From: Trichosphaerium sp. ATCC 40318
Lineage: Eukaryota > Discosea > Flabellinia > Trichosidae
NCBI GenBank assembly: GCA_038496445.1
Contig: JALMLS010000585.1
Span: forward strand, 394,224 to 458,223
DNA: 64,000 nt
Direction of reading: 5' to 3'
Shown: piece by piece, positions 11,231 through 22,074 of the stretch
Position numbering within the stretch: position 1 is the first letter of the stretch
How the letters are laid out: every line of letters starts with the position of its first letter
Notes under the pieces: model-generated
What the model was told of the DNA's origin: nothing
Seen by the model: only the letters and a program-made list of their open reading frames with translations
Databases searched by the model: none
Program-made: the position numbers and the translations under genes

Positions 11231-11830
11231 ATGAACGCCTTTTCTCCAACGACTATGATATCACTGACCACTATTTTTGTTGTCTTGATGTTTGTATGCT
11301 CAGTAACAGGACATGACGAAGAGGAAGAATCATGTGTTGGTAAATGGTGCTCAAGACTCTACACAAAGAAAAATGGTGACCCTGGAACTTTTTGTGCTGA
11401 TGTATGGGGTTCATGCCCAGATAACACTTATGATTATGTACGTGCTAGGAAGCAAGTTTACAACCTACGAATTCCACTTCTAATAGTGATTAGCACGTTC
11501 GAATTGAAAACAAAAAAAAGTGTAGACGATGCAATCAGAGAACACCTAGCGCTGGAAGATGTAACCATAATGCTGGTAACATGTGGTCAAAAGGCTTTAT
11601 TAGGCATTCCTGCTATGAATGCAAATAAGCGATGCGTGTTGGTATGTTATAGAAGAGGGAACCCCGGTGATATTTGTTCTCAGACAACTATAATAAAGTA
11701 TCTCTTTTCTATTCCAAACATCAGAAAAAATCACGTGGAGTTTTTTCAATTTAAGTACTGTCATTTATGCTTGTTTTTGTCAAGTTGTATGTGGTGTACT
11801 GCGCTTAGCCATGGTATTTTTTTCATTGAC
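10955..11830 (+). repeat. Left arm of a large inverted duplication
   Basis: This stretch, containing a Cys-rich secreted gene, is matched in inverted orientation by about 63165-64000. Similarity begins near the GAGATG...TTTTAAAAT segment, continues through GTTCCTCGTGT and GTGTAGTTTCGTG, the whole gene and well past its stop codon. Length differences within the coding exons and shortly after the stop are multiples of three. Confidence 0.85.
11231..11628 (+). CDS. Small secreted cysteine-rich protein, copy 1
   Basis: I do not recognise the family. Exon 1 (11231-11437, 69 codons) starts with a clear signal peptide, SLTTIFVVLMFVCSVTGH, then an acidic DEEEESC, then Cys residues in GKWCSRLY, GTFCADVWGSCP. 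A 56-nt GTACGT...TTAG intron leads to exon 2, which is again Cys-rich (KKKCRRCNQRTPSAGRC, RHSCYECK) and ends TAA at 11626-11628; total about 113 residues. Reading straight through the intron gives a longer 205-residue frame, but the paralog at 63340-63742 has stops in that reading while both copies agree on the spliced frame ending YECK. Likely an extracellular disulphide-rich peptide; function unknown. Confidence 0.8.
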
Positions 11831-11831
11831 G

Positions 11832-12350
11832 GCATTGTGGTGCGGTAGTTTAGCGATGAACTATCACTTGGGTCTCTGAAAACAAAATTGAAAATGAACT
11901 AATTAGTTAGAAACGTTTTATTACACTGGCACTTCAATGATGTATGAAAGTCTTCAACTTTTCAGAGCACCAATACAATCACTTAAGCCTTTGTGGGTGA
12001 CCAAACATATTGGGTCGTTTGCGCTCCTATTACTCCGCATCTTTGCCGGCATTAGTATAAACCACTTTAGACATGTGGATCGCTTCCGATAAGTTTTTGC
12101 GATGTGCTCCGATGCCCACACAGAGACTGTGCTTGTGATGCATGTAGGCGACTTCCGAAGCTCTAGTGATCAGCGTGGCAGGTGAGCAAGAGCGTGGCAG
12201 TTTGTTGTAGCCCAAACGGTTAATGTTCACTGAAAAAATCTTATTTCACGTGTACTCGAGACAACACTGTCTCATTCTCAAATTACTCGTGAATACGTTT
12301 GTATCAACTTGCAAACATAATCTTTCACTCCAAAGACCAAAACAACAACA
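11832..12350. other. Spacer between two secreted-protein genes, with an unexplained minus-strand reading frame
   Basis: Mostly non-coding. On the minus strand 12230-12030 is open and reads protein-like (ITRASEVAYMHHKHSLCVG, HRKNLSEAIHMSKVVYTN) but has no ATG start and no neighbour exon that I could join, so it may be a gene fragment. One CACGTG at 12245. Confidence 0.35.
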
Positions 12351-13016
12351 ATGGCATACAAAGCTGTAATCAAAACAATGCTAGTGTTACTCTGTATTCT
12401 TGCATGTGTGCATGGATCCGAGCAAGGATTAGGCACTTCACGTCCATCTATACCTGTGTGTGAAGGTGATACTATCGCTCACGAGATTTACACAGTGTCA
12501 AGAACTGGAGGAAATGGCAATGGTATTTCTGATACTATTGTGTATAACATGGGCTTCTACAATGACCCAAGGATCATTGGACGTCTTACTTTTGGTGATG
12601 CTAGTGCAGACTGTTCTTCATCCACTACCGATGTTTGTTGCAATGCTGAACAATCTATTTGTCTCAGACCTGTATGTAACTTGTTTAATTCGTAATTACA
12701 AACTCACTTTACAATAGCATGCCTCTGCACCTTATCTCGCCTTTGCCATTCCAACGAACACTACAACATGTACTGTTTACCATTACGAAACAGATTCATT
12801 CACAAGCACTCGTGGATTATTGTTTGCAACTGATGACGGTGTATGTCTTTGTTTTTCTTTAGACATTGCAATTTGATAACCTCTCTTTAGAATACTGGAT
12901 GTAATGTTAACGGTGGATGGCCCTGCTTCATGATTGGTAGTTCAGATATCCAACCGATACCTATGGGCACTTACAGTAACTACGTCATAGATTGCATCAA
13001 ACCGTGTGCTTCATAG
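12351..13016 (+). CDS. Small secreted protein of unknown family
   Basis: Three exons. Signal peptide MAYKAVIKTMLVLLCILACV, cleaved probably after HGS. The mature part is rich in Thr/Asp/Gly with scattered Cys: SDTIVYNMGFYNDP, DCSSSTTDVCCNAEQSICL, then after an intron (12671-12718) AFAIPTNTTTCTVYHYETDS, and after a second intron (12840-12890) NTGCNVNGGWPCFMIGSSD, ending IDCIKPCAS. The composition and cysteines suggest a beta-sheet extracellular domain, perhaps adhesive or dirigent-like, but I cannot assign a family. Sits just downstream of another secreted protein on the same strand. Confidence 0.75.
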
Positions 13017-13512
13017 ATAAACAAAAATAAATTCCAAAAATATCGTTCCCTTAGTAGTATGTACATACTTACGTAATTTGAGATTTGAATAGTAAACTAA
13101 CGTTATGGAAATAGTAGTCACCATGTATGAGTTGCCTTCTTTTTTGAAGGGTTGTTAGTCCTGCCAACAATTGTAAATTTAGTGAAGTTGTTAGAGTAAT
13201 ACGAAAATATGTGGAAATACAAAAGACTCCTGAGCAACCGTAAGGTGATGTAAGCTACCAACGATATAATTTTTTTTTATTCAAATCATAAAGGTACTCC
13301 TCGATCTGTACCCATTACTTTAGAAAATATGATTGATGGAACAGGTAAGGATTCTAGTATTTCTTTAATTATGACGTATACGTGGCATGGTTTTAGTATA
13401 TGTTGACCATTATCGTGCTATATCATGAAATCAAGCCCTCACTAGAAAACATACCACAAGAAGAAGAGATTGAACATGTAACATAAATACAAAACATAGT
13501 CAGCTGGCTGTA
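13017..13512. other. Spacer
   Basis: A/T-rich, no coding signal; ends at the dispersed repeat that immediately precedes the importin-like gene. Confidence 0.45.
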
Positions 13513-13640
13513 CATGTACCACGACAAGTGGTTTGACAAGAGCTGGGACTAAGGGCATGGATGCCAACTACGTTGCCTGCTTAAGCCAGACTGCAAATGG
13601 AGCTCAATGAAAACCCTTGAAACAAGACGACCACGAAAAG
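13513..13640 (+). repeat. Dispersed repeat, copy 1 (promoter-proximal)
   Basis: About 130 bp also found at 23441-23575 in the same orientation. Shared blocks: GACAAGTGGTTTGACAAG, AGCTGG, GTTGCCTGC, TTAAGCCAGACT, CAAATGGAGCTCAATGAAA and GACCACGAAAA. It ends only about 20 bp before the start codon of the importin-like gene. Confidence 0.8.
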
Positions 13641-13659
13641 TAGGAATAAATCCCTAGAA

Positions 13660-14987
13660 TGGAAGCAGGTGTTGAAGAACTTGTTCAAGTGCTTAGAAAT
13701 GGTTGTGAGCATGATGGTAAGTTTTGCTTGTTTTAAGATTATCTTCATACGTATTAACACATTCGCACAGAAGCTATTAGAAAGCTAGACGAGCTTAACA
13801 GCATGGAAACAGTACGACAACCAATATCACGTGAATCAACCAAAAACATGTTTAACTTCACTGCGTACCCTCTAAGTCTACATTCTTTTGTTTATTTTGT
13901 CTTTTGTGGCGATAATGACGTTATTACTGCAAACGGCTTCATTTCTGTCTTTTAAAAAAATCACGTGATAGTTTTAAAATATTGTTACTTTGCTACACGT
14001 TGAACAATATGCCTTAGTTACCACGCCTTATAGGGAGTTGTTCTGAAAACTTTTCTACAGTTACGAAGGAATTTCGACTTACCTCTACAAGTATCTAAGG
14101 CTTGTTTAGTTCACTTCAAGAACGCTCTTGTACGATCTTCAAGTGTGTACTTTAAGGTTTAAACAACCATACTTAGATCAAATGGCACGAACTAGATCAG
14201 AGTGTCAAGGATGATATCAAAAAAACTGTACTTGTTTTGATTGTTTTCAAATACACAATCCACTAATTAGGTCATTCTCTAGGTGCTTGATCATTATAGA
14301 CTGTCTCCTTATAATTTTCTGAGGTCAAAATCAGAACCATTAGAAGCTGTTGCAAGGGTTGTATTCTCAAGTGGCAGCTGGCCAGAGTTTTTTGATGTTG
14401 TTCTAGCAGAGTTATATAAGTCATGTGATGAGGGTGCTTGCTCATATGAGCAAGAATCAGGAATGAGTTTACTTGATACTATTGTTGACGTATGTCCATA
14501 CCTTTGTAATACTGTTTGCAAAAGCTGTATTGTGCTGTAGTCCAATGATTTTTTGAGATTCTTTTAGTTGTATCAGACACTAGCTTTACAGTATGCTGGA
14601 AGAATTATGAGAGTTTCAAGATATATACTATCTCATGGTAGCGATGAACGTGCCAGATACTCTGCTTTAGTGATGATTAACAAGAAATGTTTCAGGCAAG
14701 TTTTTTCAAATTTTCTTTTTATTTTTGTCTACAAATGAGTTTGTATCTGTACTGCTTAATAATGTGGTTCAATAATCTAAGTGTTTTTAAGACCATATTT
14801 GAAAAAGGAAGCGAAACAACGGCGTTACATAAGGAACAGTATCGCTATGTATTGTCACGAGAAAAAAGAAGAAGAAGAGCGTGATTTTGGAGAAAAATAT
14901 GATGATGATTCTCCAACATTTGATTGTGATATTAGACATATCTATGCTAACCTACTATACGATTATCTTGAAGACATGAGTGTTTAA
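13660..14987 (+). CDS. Short importin-beta-like protein, copy 1
   Basis: N-terminal importin-beta type HEAT region without the long rest of a karyopherin. Spliced exons read MEAGVEELVQVLRNGCEHD, AIRKLDELN, NFDLPLQVSKACLVHFKNAL, IKWHELDQSVKDDIKK, EAVARVVFSSGSWPEFF, then TLALQYAGRIMRVSRY and KQRRYIRNSIAM with an acidic C-terminal tail ending DYLEDMSV. The order AExxL, LKNxIKxxW, RxxIK and WPE is that of the importin-beta N-terminal domain, which in full-length proteins binds RanGTP. Total about 270 residues, against about 900 for a karyopherin. The last intron has a GC donor (TGTTTCAG|GCAAGT), and the paralog at 38325-39870 has the same GC donor at the same codon. Role probably in transport or a Ran-related sideline; inference. 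Confidence 0.72.
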
Positions 14988-15392
14988 ATAAACAATTTCT
15001 CATTCACTTGAGCATATAAGCATCTTGGAAGCTCCAGCAATTTCATGTAATGTCGTAACCTGTTATGAATGAATATAGCATTGCAGGGGCGTGAACTAAG
15101 CGGACCGGCTCTATTCTATTCTCTCATCTACAACGATAGTAACACAATCAGTATAATGGCTAGCAGGATGAGGTGAAGGATATGTTCTAACTTAGTTTAC
15201 ACCTTGCTCAAGTAGATTCCAACGTAGAGTTGAGATATCCGTCATTTTGAACTGATTTTTTATGGTATGAAGGACAAACAAGAGAACCATTGCTATTTAA
15301 TATCTAGTTCTCTTGATTACAAGGATCAGTTATGGTTAGTTGTAATTTTGCTTTATTGCTTTCATGTTGTCACATTAGTAAGACACGTGAGT
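14988..15392. other. Spacer between convergent genes
   Basis: No exon seen. The importin-like gene ends on the left and the MAPEG gene ends on the right. One CACGTG at 15385. Confidence 0.5.
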
Positions 15393-16369
15393 CTAGAAAA
15401 AGCCTAGCAAGTTTATGGCCAATTTACATGATAACACCAATAAACCTAGCATGGAAGGGGCTATAAATGCAACTCCTCTGAGCCTTTTTTTTGGATCTAC
15501 AAAAATGGTGTTAAAAATGGTTGGGGCTTTGTTCTTACCTCCTGATTGGTAACTTATAGCGTAAATAATACGTCCTAGACTCCACAAACCGCCGAGAGAT
15601 GCTGCCCACACCTGAAAAAAGAATGAGAAAAGTCTGTAAATCGATGCAAGGCGTACAGGGTGCTGTAAGCCTGCAAAACAAAGCAACGCAATAAATTGAT
15701 AATGTGATTCAAGCCTGTAGAAGTGGGTTAGCCAGATGAGGTATCATTAATATTTAGGCATTATACGATGTTTTTATGGGTAGCATTTTGCGAGCATACA
15801 ATTGCCAGAAAATAATGAGGGTGGCAGAAATTCCAAAAATTTCGCGAGAACAGGCTGGATCTCATGGCAATTTGAAAATCGTATTTTCTCATCAAGACAT
15901 AGCATTATGGCTAGCCATAAGCTTTAACACATGAACAGATTGTAGAGTGATAATGACGTTTAACAGAAATTTGAAGTAAACGATTTTTTGTGGCGCACGT
16001 GTTCTCGGTCATTTTCTTCATTTTTACTCGCTGGCACGCTCATAAATTGTTTAAAAGCGCGTGGCGATACGTACATGTTTTGATGACCACGCTGATAACA
16101 ATTAAATATCTCTTTGGTCTTATCGGTTGTGTAAAGCGTAGGATACTAGGATTAACGGTTAGAATGAGTTCATTAAATTTTTTGACATAAAATGACATAC
16201 AGCCACTCCAAACTTTTTTCTTGCGCCAGCTACCATACCTCCAATCACTGTGGCGGTTATAATCGAGCCTACTGCGCTCAAAATTACCTAAATTCACTTT
16301 AATACAGAAACACTGCTTGCAGTGTACCCATCCGTGTTCAGGTTGTATTGTGAATGCAACACCGCTCAT
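15393..16369 (-). CDS. MAPEG-family microsomal glutathione S-transferase (MGST3-like)
   Basis: Small membrane enzyme of eicosanoid/glutathione metabolism, expected in the endoplasmic reticulum. Spliced protein of about 137 residues: MSGVAFTIQPEHGW, VILSAVGSIITATVIGG, AGARKKFGVA, then TKEIFNCYQRGHQNMLESH, HPVWAASLGGLWSLGRIIYA, SGDPKKRLRG and a last hydrophobic helix ending INLLGFF. FNCxQRxHQNxLE and the GRxxYAxxY...GDPxKRxRG block are diagnostic of MGST3/MAPEG, and four membrane helices are predictable. One intron (about 15711-16077) is near 370 nt, far longer than the norm here. The join between FGVA and TKEI lacks the usual short YPxMY segment, so that exon edge may be slightly wrong. Confidence 0.85.
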
Positions 16370-16956
16370 GTTGTGTTTAGTGGTTTCAAAATTTTTTCTG
16401 TATTTGCTTTGACTTTTTGACACTTCCGCTGGTTTCCCCGACGCAATAATTAATTAGCCGCACGGCCAATTTATTGCGAAAAAATGCCCGTGCAATTAAA
16501 TCCAAAAATGACCCACGTCTAATAATCTTTTATGGATGCAATAAGTACAGCTGAAGGTACAAAAATCATAGCACTATTAGGTAGTTTTCAATTAGTTGTT
16601 TACAGAGTACATAGTAATTAGTTTGTTTGTGGGCGATTTGATCGTTTCGAATTTGATATGGAACCTGAGCTAGTGCTTTTAGAACTCTTAATTGGTCGTA
16701 TTAGCCATAGCTGAACCTATATAACGTGCTTAGATCTACTAATGTTTAAAACTATTGAGTGAAGCGTACTGCATCAAGGCATGTGCTGAAGGTAAAGTAC
16801 AAGTACCAAAAAATCACATAGCCTTTAGGCTTTGTCAAAAGTGAAGTCCGACTTAATGCTGTGAACACCACAACAAAAAACAAGGCGAGTAAAAGCCCCA
16901 CCATTCGAACGAGAATCTATTCGGGTACTTGTGTTAGTACAAAGTCTATTACAGTA
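16370..16956. other. Spacer
   Basis: Nearly 590 nt without coding signal, upstream of the MAPEG gene and downstream of the PA-domain gene (both minus). Confidence 0.45.
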
Positions 16957-18450
16957 TTATAAGTAAGAAGAACATGCCTTTTTAGTTATTTTTCGGTTTT
17001 CATCATCGTCACCTGAACCTCGTTGAACTCTTATCAATACGGTACATGTAATCACAATACTGTATACAAGGGTAACGCAAATTATAATTATCTGTTTCAA
17101 AGATAAGTAAGAGACCATAGCGATGAGTGAGCACCTGTAATGCCACTGAAAGATACTGTAATATCACGATTTCAGAAAGGAATCTTCCGAAAAGAACAAA
17201 TAGCAGTGATATCAAAAACAATACAATGTATATGTAGAATACATATTGAAGCTTCTCTAAACAGTTACGGACTTTTAAATCCTTCTTGGTTAGTGCTTGA
17301 TGCCAGAATAACGCAACAAGCAACGAACACGAAAAACTACGAAAAAAATAAGAAACTACTCAATTTCTGGTGTTTGTATGAACGCACGTGAAAGCGTTGC
17401 TAACAAATATAGCCATTCCAGTTATATAATATGGATAAACCTTCAAGTATCCAACAGGATCAATTGCTGTAAGTGAGTTCTAAGTCAGAATAGAGTATAA
17501 AACTTGATAGAACTCCGTACCATGAAACCCAAGTCTAGTCGTAATGGCCATAAACTCTAGCCACAATACCACATTTACTATATTCAAACCGCAAAGACTA
17601 CCATTTTCTAAGGCCACTGTGTATAACCTGCATAAAAATAATGTCAGCACATATAGTTACTTTAAACCCAAAACTGCACCTGTAAAGCGCGAATATCAGA
17701 ACAGCTATATTTAGTCCGAGTATTGATACTTGCCAAATAATCATCCAACTGCTTGAGAAAGTATCTCTCCACATATTCGAATCTGGTGACGCTATCACAT
17801 CAACAATTCCAGCTGAAACTAAGTCTTGATAATTAAAGTCGTCTTCGTCTATATCAGCGACTGGCACCTAATATTATAAGTACATGGCATGATGCTGTAG
17901 AACGAGCCACTTCTTTTATATCAACCACGTGTTGTAACGTTACTATCCAAAAAAGAAATAAAAAGCAAAAACTGCACCAAAAATAAACTCCTAAAACAAT
18001 AATCACGTGCCTTCACATTGCCTGTTAAACTATTCAAATATTCTTTACGTCCAGGAGAAGCTTCAATAAAAAACACGCCAATAGCTCCCATATCTTGAAA
18101 ATCGACGATTTGTTGCGAAACTCTAACACTGGCTTCTTCAACAAGCACAATATTACCTAATTTTGAGGTAAATTAACGATGCCAAACTTGGCTTTTTTTT
18201 CATAATTTGCGTCTGACGTAAATTCGTTCGAGGCTCAAAAAACCGTACCTGACACGTTTTTAGATGACTCTGGCACGAGTTTTACATTATGGAAATTCCA
18301 TGTTATAGTATTTACTCCAATTTTGATGCCTATTAGTGGTACTGATATTGTATTTCCATTCAAAGTTGTTTGAAGCGTTCCATGAGTTTGGGAAATACAC
18401 AACAAAAAACAAGCCAAAACTAGCAAAGTAGGAGTATTGTTGACTCTCAT
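16957..18450 (-). CDS. PA-domain-like multi-pass membrane protein
   Basis: Signal peptide MRVNNTPTLLVLACFLLCIS, then a lumenal/extracellular region containing a protease-associated-like segment (GNIVLVEEASVRVSQQIVDF, MGAIGVFFIEAS, VPVADIDEDDF, IVDVIASPDS), followed by about five hydrophobic helices: WQVSILGLNIAVLIFAL, CGLNIVNVVLWLEFMA, YYITGMAIFVSNAF, YVFYIYIVLFLISLLFVLF and IIIICVTLVYSIVITC. A short charged tail follows. The layout, an N-terminal ligand-like domain plus several membrane passes, resembles a receptor, but no known receptor family is identified. Introns are 45-150 nt; the one after TGNVK has a GC donor, GCACGTGATT, at 18010. Six or more exons, all minus. Confidence 0.6.
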
Positions 18451-18669
18451 GTAAGTCTCTGTAAGTTCCGGAGTTGCTGGATGTATTAGGAGCTTAATGT
18501 GTTAACAAACAACCACAAAGATTGCCTAAGTTATCCCTGAGATCCTCATATCCGGAGTGTGCGACTGTTGTTGACTAAGTGGCTTTTTTTATTGTTCAAC
18601 TCACGTGTTAGAAAACGCTTGCTCATTGAAACTCTGTATCAAAGTCGCTGCAAATGGATTACAAACTGT

Positions 18670-21090
18670 TTAACAAAGTTTTGCTTTTGCATCAAGCAGT
18701 ACAGCAAAACCGTAACTTGATGGATTCGCTACAATTGGTATGGCATCACTGCTTTTATGACCGGATAGATCAGGTAGTTTCCCATCTTTAAACTCAAGTA
18801 TTTTACCATTAAGCATTGTTTTCTTCGACCTTATGTTACCTCCAGGAGCGCCGAACCAATACTCCACACGTGGTGTAAAAGCTTAAAAAACAGTAAGCAA
18901 AGAAGAAGTTCTCTCTTCAAAGATTTTTTTTCGACTTTTTCTTCTCACCTTCTACGCCTTCAATGTGGAATTCAAAAGTTTCAGTTTCACTCAAATTAAT
19001 GATAGCCAGTGCTACCTAAAACAAGTATATGAGTTATATCAGAAGCGGAGGTTAAGGCTACAACGTACTTGACCATTTCCATCAGAAGAACAATGTGCGT
19101 ATATCCTAACATCTTGAGATGTATTGTATGTCACAGAGAGGACATTATCACCCATCAAATGCTTCCAAAGGTATGCCGTATAATAATCTATTATAAATTA
19201 ATTAACATACCAAATACATAATTCACAACTTACCTGGGTTGGGTTCAAACGTCGTTTTATTGAGAAGCTCATACCTTAACAAGGAAAAAACTTAACAAAC
19301 TTGTTTTTGGTTGTGTTCAGCGTACCATCCTCCAACAAGTGTCTGACGACAAAATCCTGTATGTCCATTACTCGCTAAAGCGCCAAGGGCATTCAGATAG
19401 TAGAATCCTGAAGAAAACGTGTTTGTTGTGTTATCTTGACCGCTTGAAAAAAAGGGTCAAATACAAAATATAAAGCTGAAGTTTTCTGGACACAAACATA
19501 TTCTGTGTACCTATCATATGCTGCAGCACCTTCTCCAAGCCAAACTTGTGCTTTTTTATCGTATTGGCGTATCAAAGAATATACTTGTTGAGCAGTATCA
19601 TTCGATTTGTCTACAAAACTGGCTGTATGAATTTCATTGTGCAAGTTTGGATTTCCACCAGCTCCCTTATTCAATTGTTATTTACAAGTTTGAGACTATA
19701 TTTACAATTGATTAAAGTGGTTCTTACGTTATATTTATGGTACGTGTAAACATCAGTGATACCGACAGTAAGTTTCACATACTCTTCCAACCTAGAAAAA
19801 ACAAAACAAATCAGAAGAAGGGAAACAAACTAAAACCAGTGAGAGTTTGCAACAGAATAGAAATCCTAGTGACGCCCTCCGTATGATGATGTAGTGTAAT
19901 CGTAGTGGTAAAATATTGCGTACCAAGGCTGGTCGAAACCATCATCGGGAGCAATGATCAATGGCCTAAAATAGTCAATCGGTTTGCTCTAAGAAATAAT
20001 GGTTCACCTTGTACTTTCTTCTGGCCAATACTTCGCAAGAAGACCTGATGTTTTTTATTAGTTTACTACTCTTTTCGAGAATAGTTTTTGAGCTTGCCTT
20101 TTAATGCTTTTGCGTCCGCGGCACAATCTTGTGGTGTCAGGTCATGGTTTAATTCGTTTCCAATCTCAAACCCTTGATAGTGTATCAACACTTTTGAGTT
20201 TTCTATTAAACCTTGTACCATAAATTGTATCGAAGTGTTGAGCTGCTGTGTAGTTAAGAAAAGCTTCAGCATTACTTGTATCCCAAGGTTCGCCAGATTT
20301 CCGATTGTTATACGCGACAAGCAGCTTTTGCAAAGTCATTCACTTGATGCCAACGCGTCATATTAAAGCAATGACCTTCGCAAGAAATCAACGAAGATAA
20401 CTCCAAACAGCATTCTCTTTGAGAAAAAAACAAAAACAAGAAACAATCACGTGATCGCCTTGTTTACAACTCACGAGGATAAAATACGTACCAGCTGTAC
20501 ATTTCTCGTGGTTATCACCTACTTCGTAGATAATAAAGTCGGAGAGACTTCCTCCTATGTAGACGCGCTGGGGATAGGTTTTTTGCTAAAAGATTCAAAT
20601 TTGGGTTGTTCAAGTCTATATTCAGCAATCCAGCGTTTCCCCATCCAGGCTACAAGCTTAGTGTTTTAGTGAAATGAACACGTGAGTAAGGGGGAAAAGC
20701 TTCTTTTAGTCACGTAAGGTTCGCTTTCGGCAGTGTTGTTTAATACGCGACAAGTGCTATGAAAAAAAAAAAGACGATTTGAGTTACAACACGTGTTTGA
20801 AAAGTTTTCGTGGTTTTCTTTTTTGTTTTGGCGTTACAACGCTTATTTGTGAAATAACAAGGAGCCTTTTACGTACGTCACCACGAGGCCACCAATCAAA
20901 GTTAAATGATAAGAAAGATTTTGATATCTGGTACGCTACACTACCTACTGTATCAATTTTGAGAACAACCTAATTTGAAACGTTAGTGAATGTGGTTTAA
21001 ATCGATTTAAAAAAAAGATGACACTCTTACTGGTGTATAACTGAGGACATATACACAAAAGCATAACAACAAGATGCTTCGCACAGTCAT
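18670..21090 (-). CDS. Heparanase-like glycoside hydrolase, family GH79
   Basis: Secreted endo/exo-glucuronidase fold. Signal peptide MTVRSILLLCFCVYVLSYTP; then NFDWWPRGD, WGNAGLLNIDLNNPNL, VYIGGSLSDFIIYEVGD, CFNMTRWHQVNDF, GEPWDTSNAEAFLNY, GFEIGNELNHDL (GNE carries the acid/base Glu), ITDVYTYHKYN, QVWLGEGAAAYDSG (the GE Glu is the likely nucleophile), GFCRQTLVGGWYELLN, TFEPNPDYYTAYLW and a C-terminal beta-sandwich ending DAKAKLC. The order and spacing match plant and animal heparanase-like GH79 proteins. About twelve exons, including one GC-AG intron after ALKG. Two single-base frame breaks occur at A-runs (plus-strand T-runs 20579-20584 and 20326-20329), so the copy is either mis-assembled or recently damaged. 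Confidence 0.85.
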
Positions 21091-21329
21091 TTTTCGAAAC
21101 CATGACAAAAAGTATCCAAAGTCAAGATAATTAAACAGTATCGAAGTTTTATTATGATCTTTGTGACTTAGACCTTGGACTATTTATATGTGATTTTACC
21201 GAGTGTTTAGTTAATAACCAACCAAACGCTCACTATGTACATTCCAGTGTACTTGTAAGACAGCTGAAGTACCTACAAAGACTTAACGAAGTTCCTCCAA
21301 GGAACACTTAATTTGTATTAACAATAGTA

Positions 21330-21916
21330 ATGGAACCACCACAACTACCAGAAGGTTGGAGAGTCATCTACAAAGAAGACGACCAAGCAGAAATAGCTGG
21401 CTACATGGATGAAAACAATGTTTTTAGAAAAACCTTACCAGAAATGCAAAGGCTACAGTATCGTGTTAAGTTACTGGAGGAAAGACTAAACAAGATAGAA
21501 CAACAAAACTTGTTATCATCGTGGAAAACTCACAAGCAGGACTTTCCTATACCTAATGGAACTACTGCAACATACGACATGTCAGGCACGTGATTTAGAT
21601 AGGCCATAAAACACCTTTCAAACTTATGATGTTAGGCATTCCAGAGCATGCCAAGGAAGTGCTAGTGTATATACGTTTCGTTTCTGGTAGTGCTGGGACT
21701 AACAATAACCCAACCTTTAAAGTGTATACTAAGCATGGAAATAAGGAATATTCGTTCACGATGGGTTGTAAATGCTACCCAAATCAAAACGCATGGTCCT
21801 TTAACAGCGAACATTTCTGGCTACCAATCACTCCAGATAAAAAATTGCTTATCCATTGCGACCAACCTTATTCAGGTAATTCAAGCGGTAGCGCTCATAT
21901 CACTGCATATAGATAG
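21330..21916 (+). CDS. Coiled-coil protein with C-terminal beta-rich domain
   Basis: I do not recognise the family. Exon 1 reads EGWRVIYKEDDQAEIAGYMD, then a heptad-like helix LQYRVKLLEERLNKIEQQNL, ending at a GC donor GCACGTGATT (intron 21586-21635, 50 nt, acceptor GTTAG). Exon 2 reads IPEHAKEVLVYIRFVSGSAG, FKVYTKHGNKEYSF, NSEHFWLPITPDKKLLIHCD and ends SGSAHITAYR, a pattern of alternating strands that suggests a jelly-roll or C1q/TNF-like sandwich after a trimerising coil. About 178 residues. No signal peptide, so probably cytosolic. The splice is supported by the in-frame join SG|IPEH. Confidence 0.65.
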
Positions 21917-22074
21917 CTTCGATGTACGCGAAACTGTACAACTTTGAAAAAGTAAACAAGCTTTATTGAAAAATCCAATACTTTATGAATTATAACCAGC
22001 TACCTCATATGTATAATGTAGAAGTTTTATAAAATACAAGCTAATGCTATAACATTCTAGACTTTACTGCGCCA

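Noticed and set aside
11231-11848. Continuous 205-codon reading frame as one exon
   Set aside because: The paralog at 63340-63742 breaks this frame, while both copies share GTACGT...TTAG introns and a Cys-rich second exon ending YECK.
20569-20600. Programmed +1 frameshift in GH79
   Set aside because: The break sits in a plain A-run, and similar breaks occur in other genes; assembly error or decay is simpler without read evidence.
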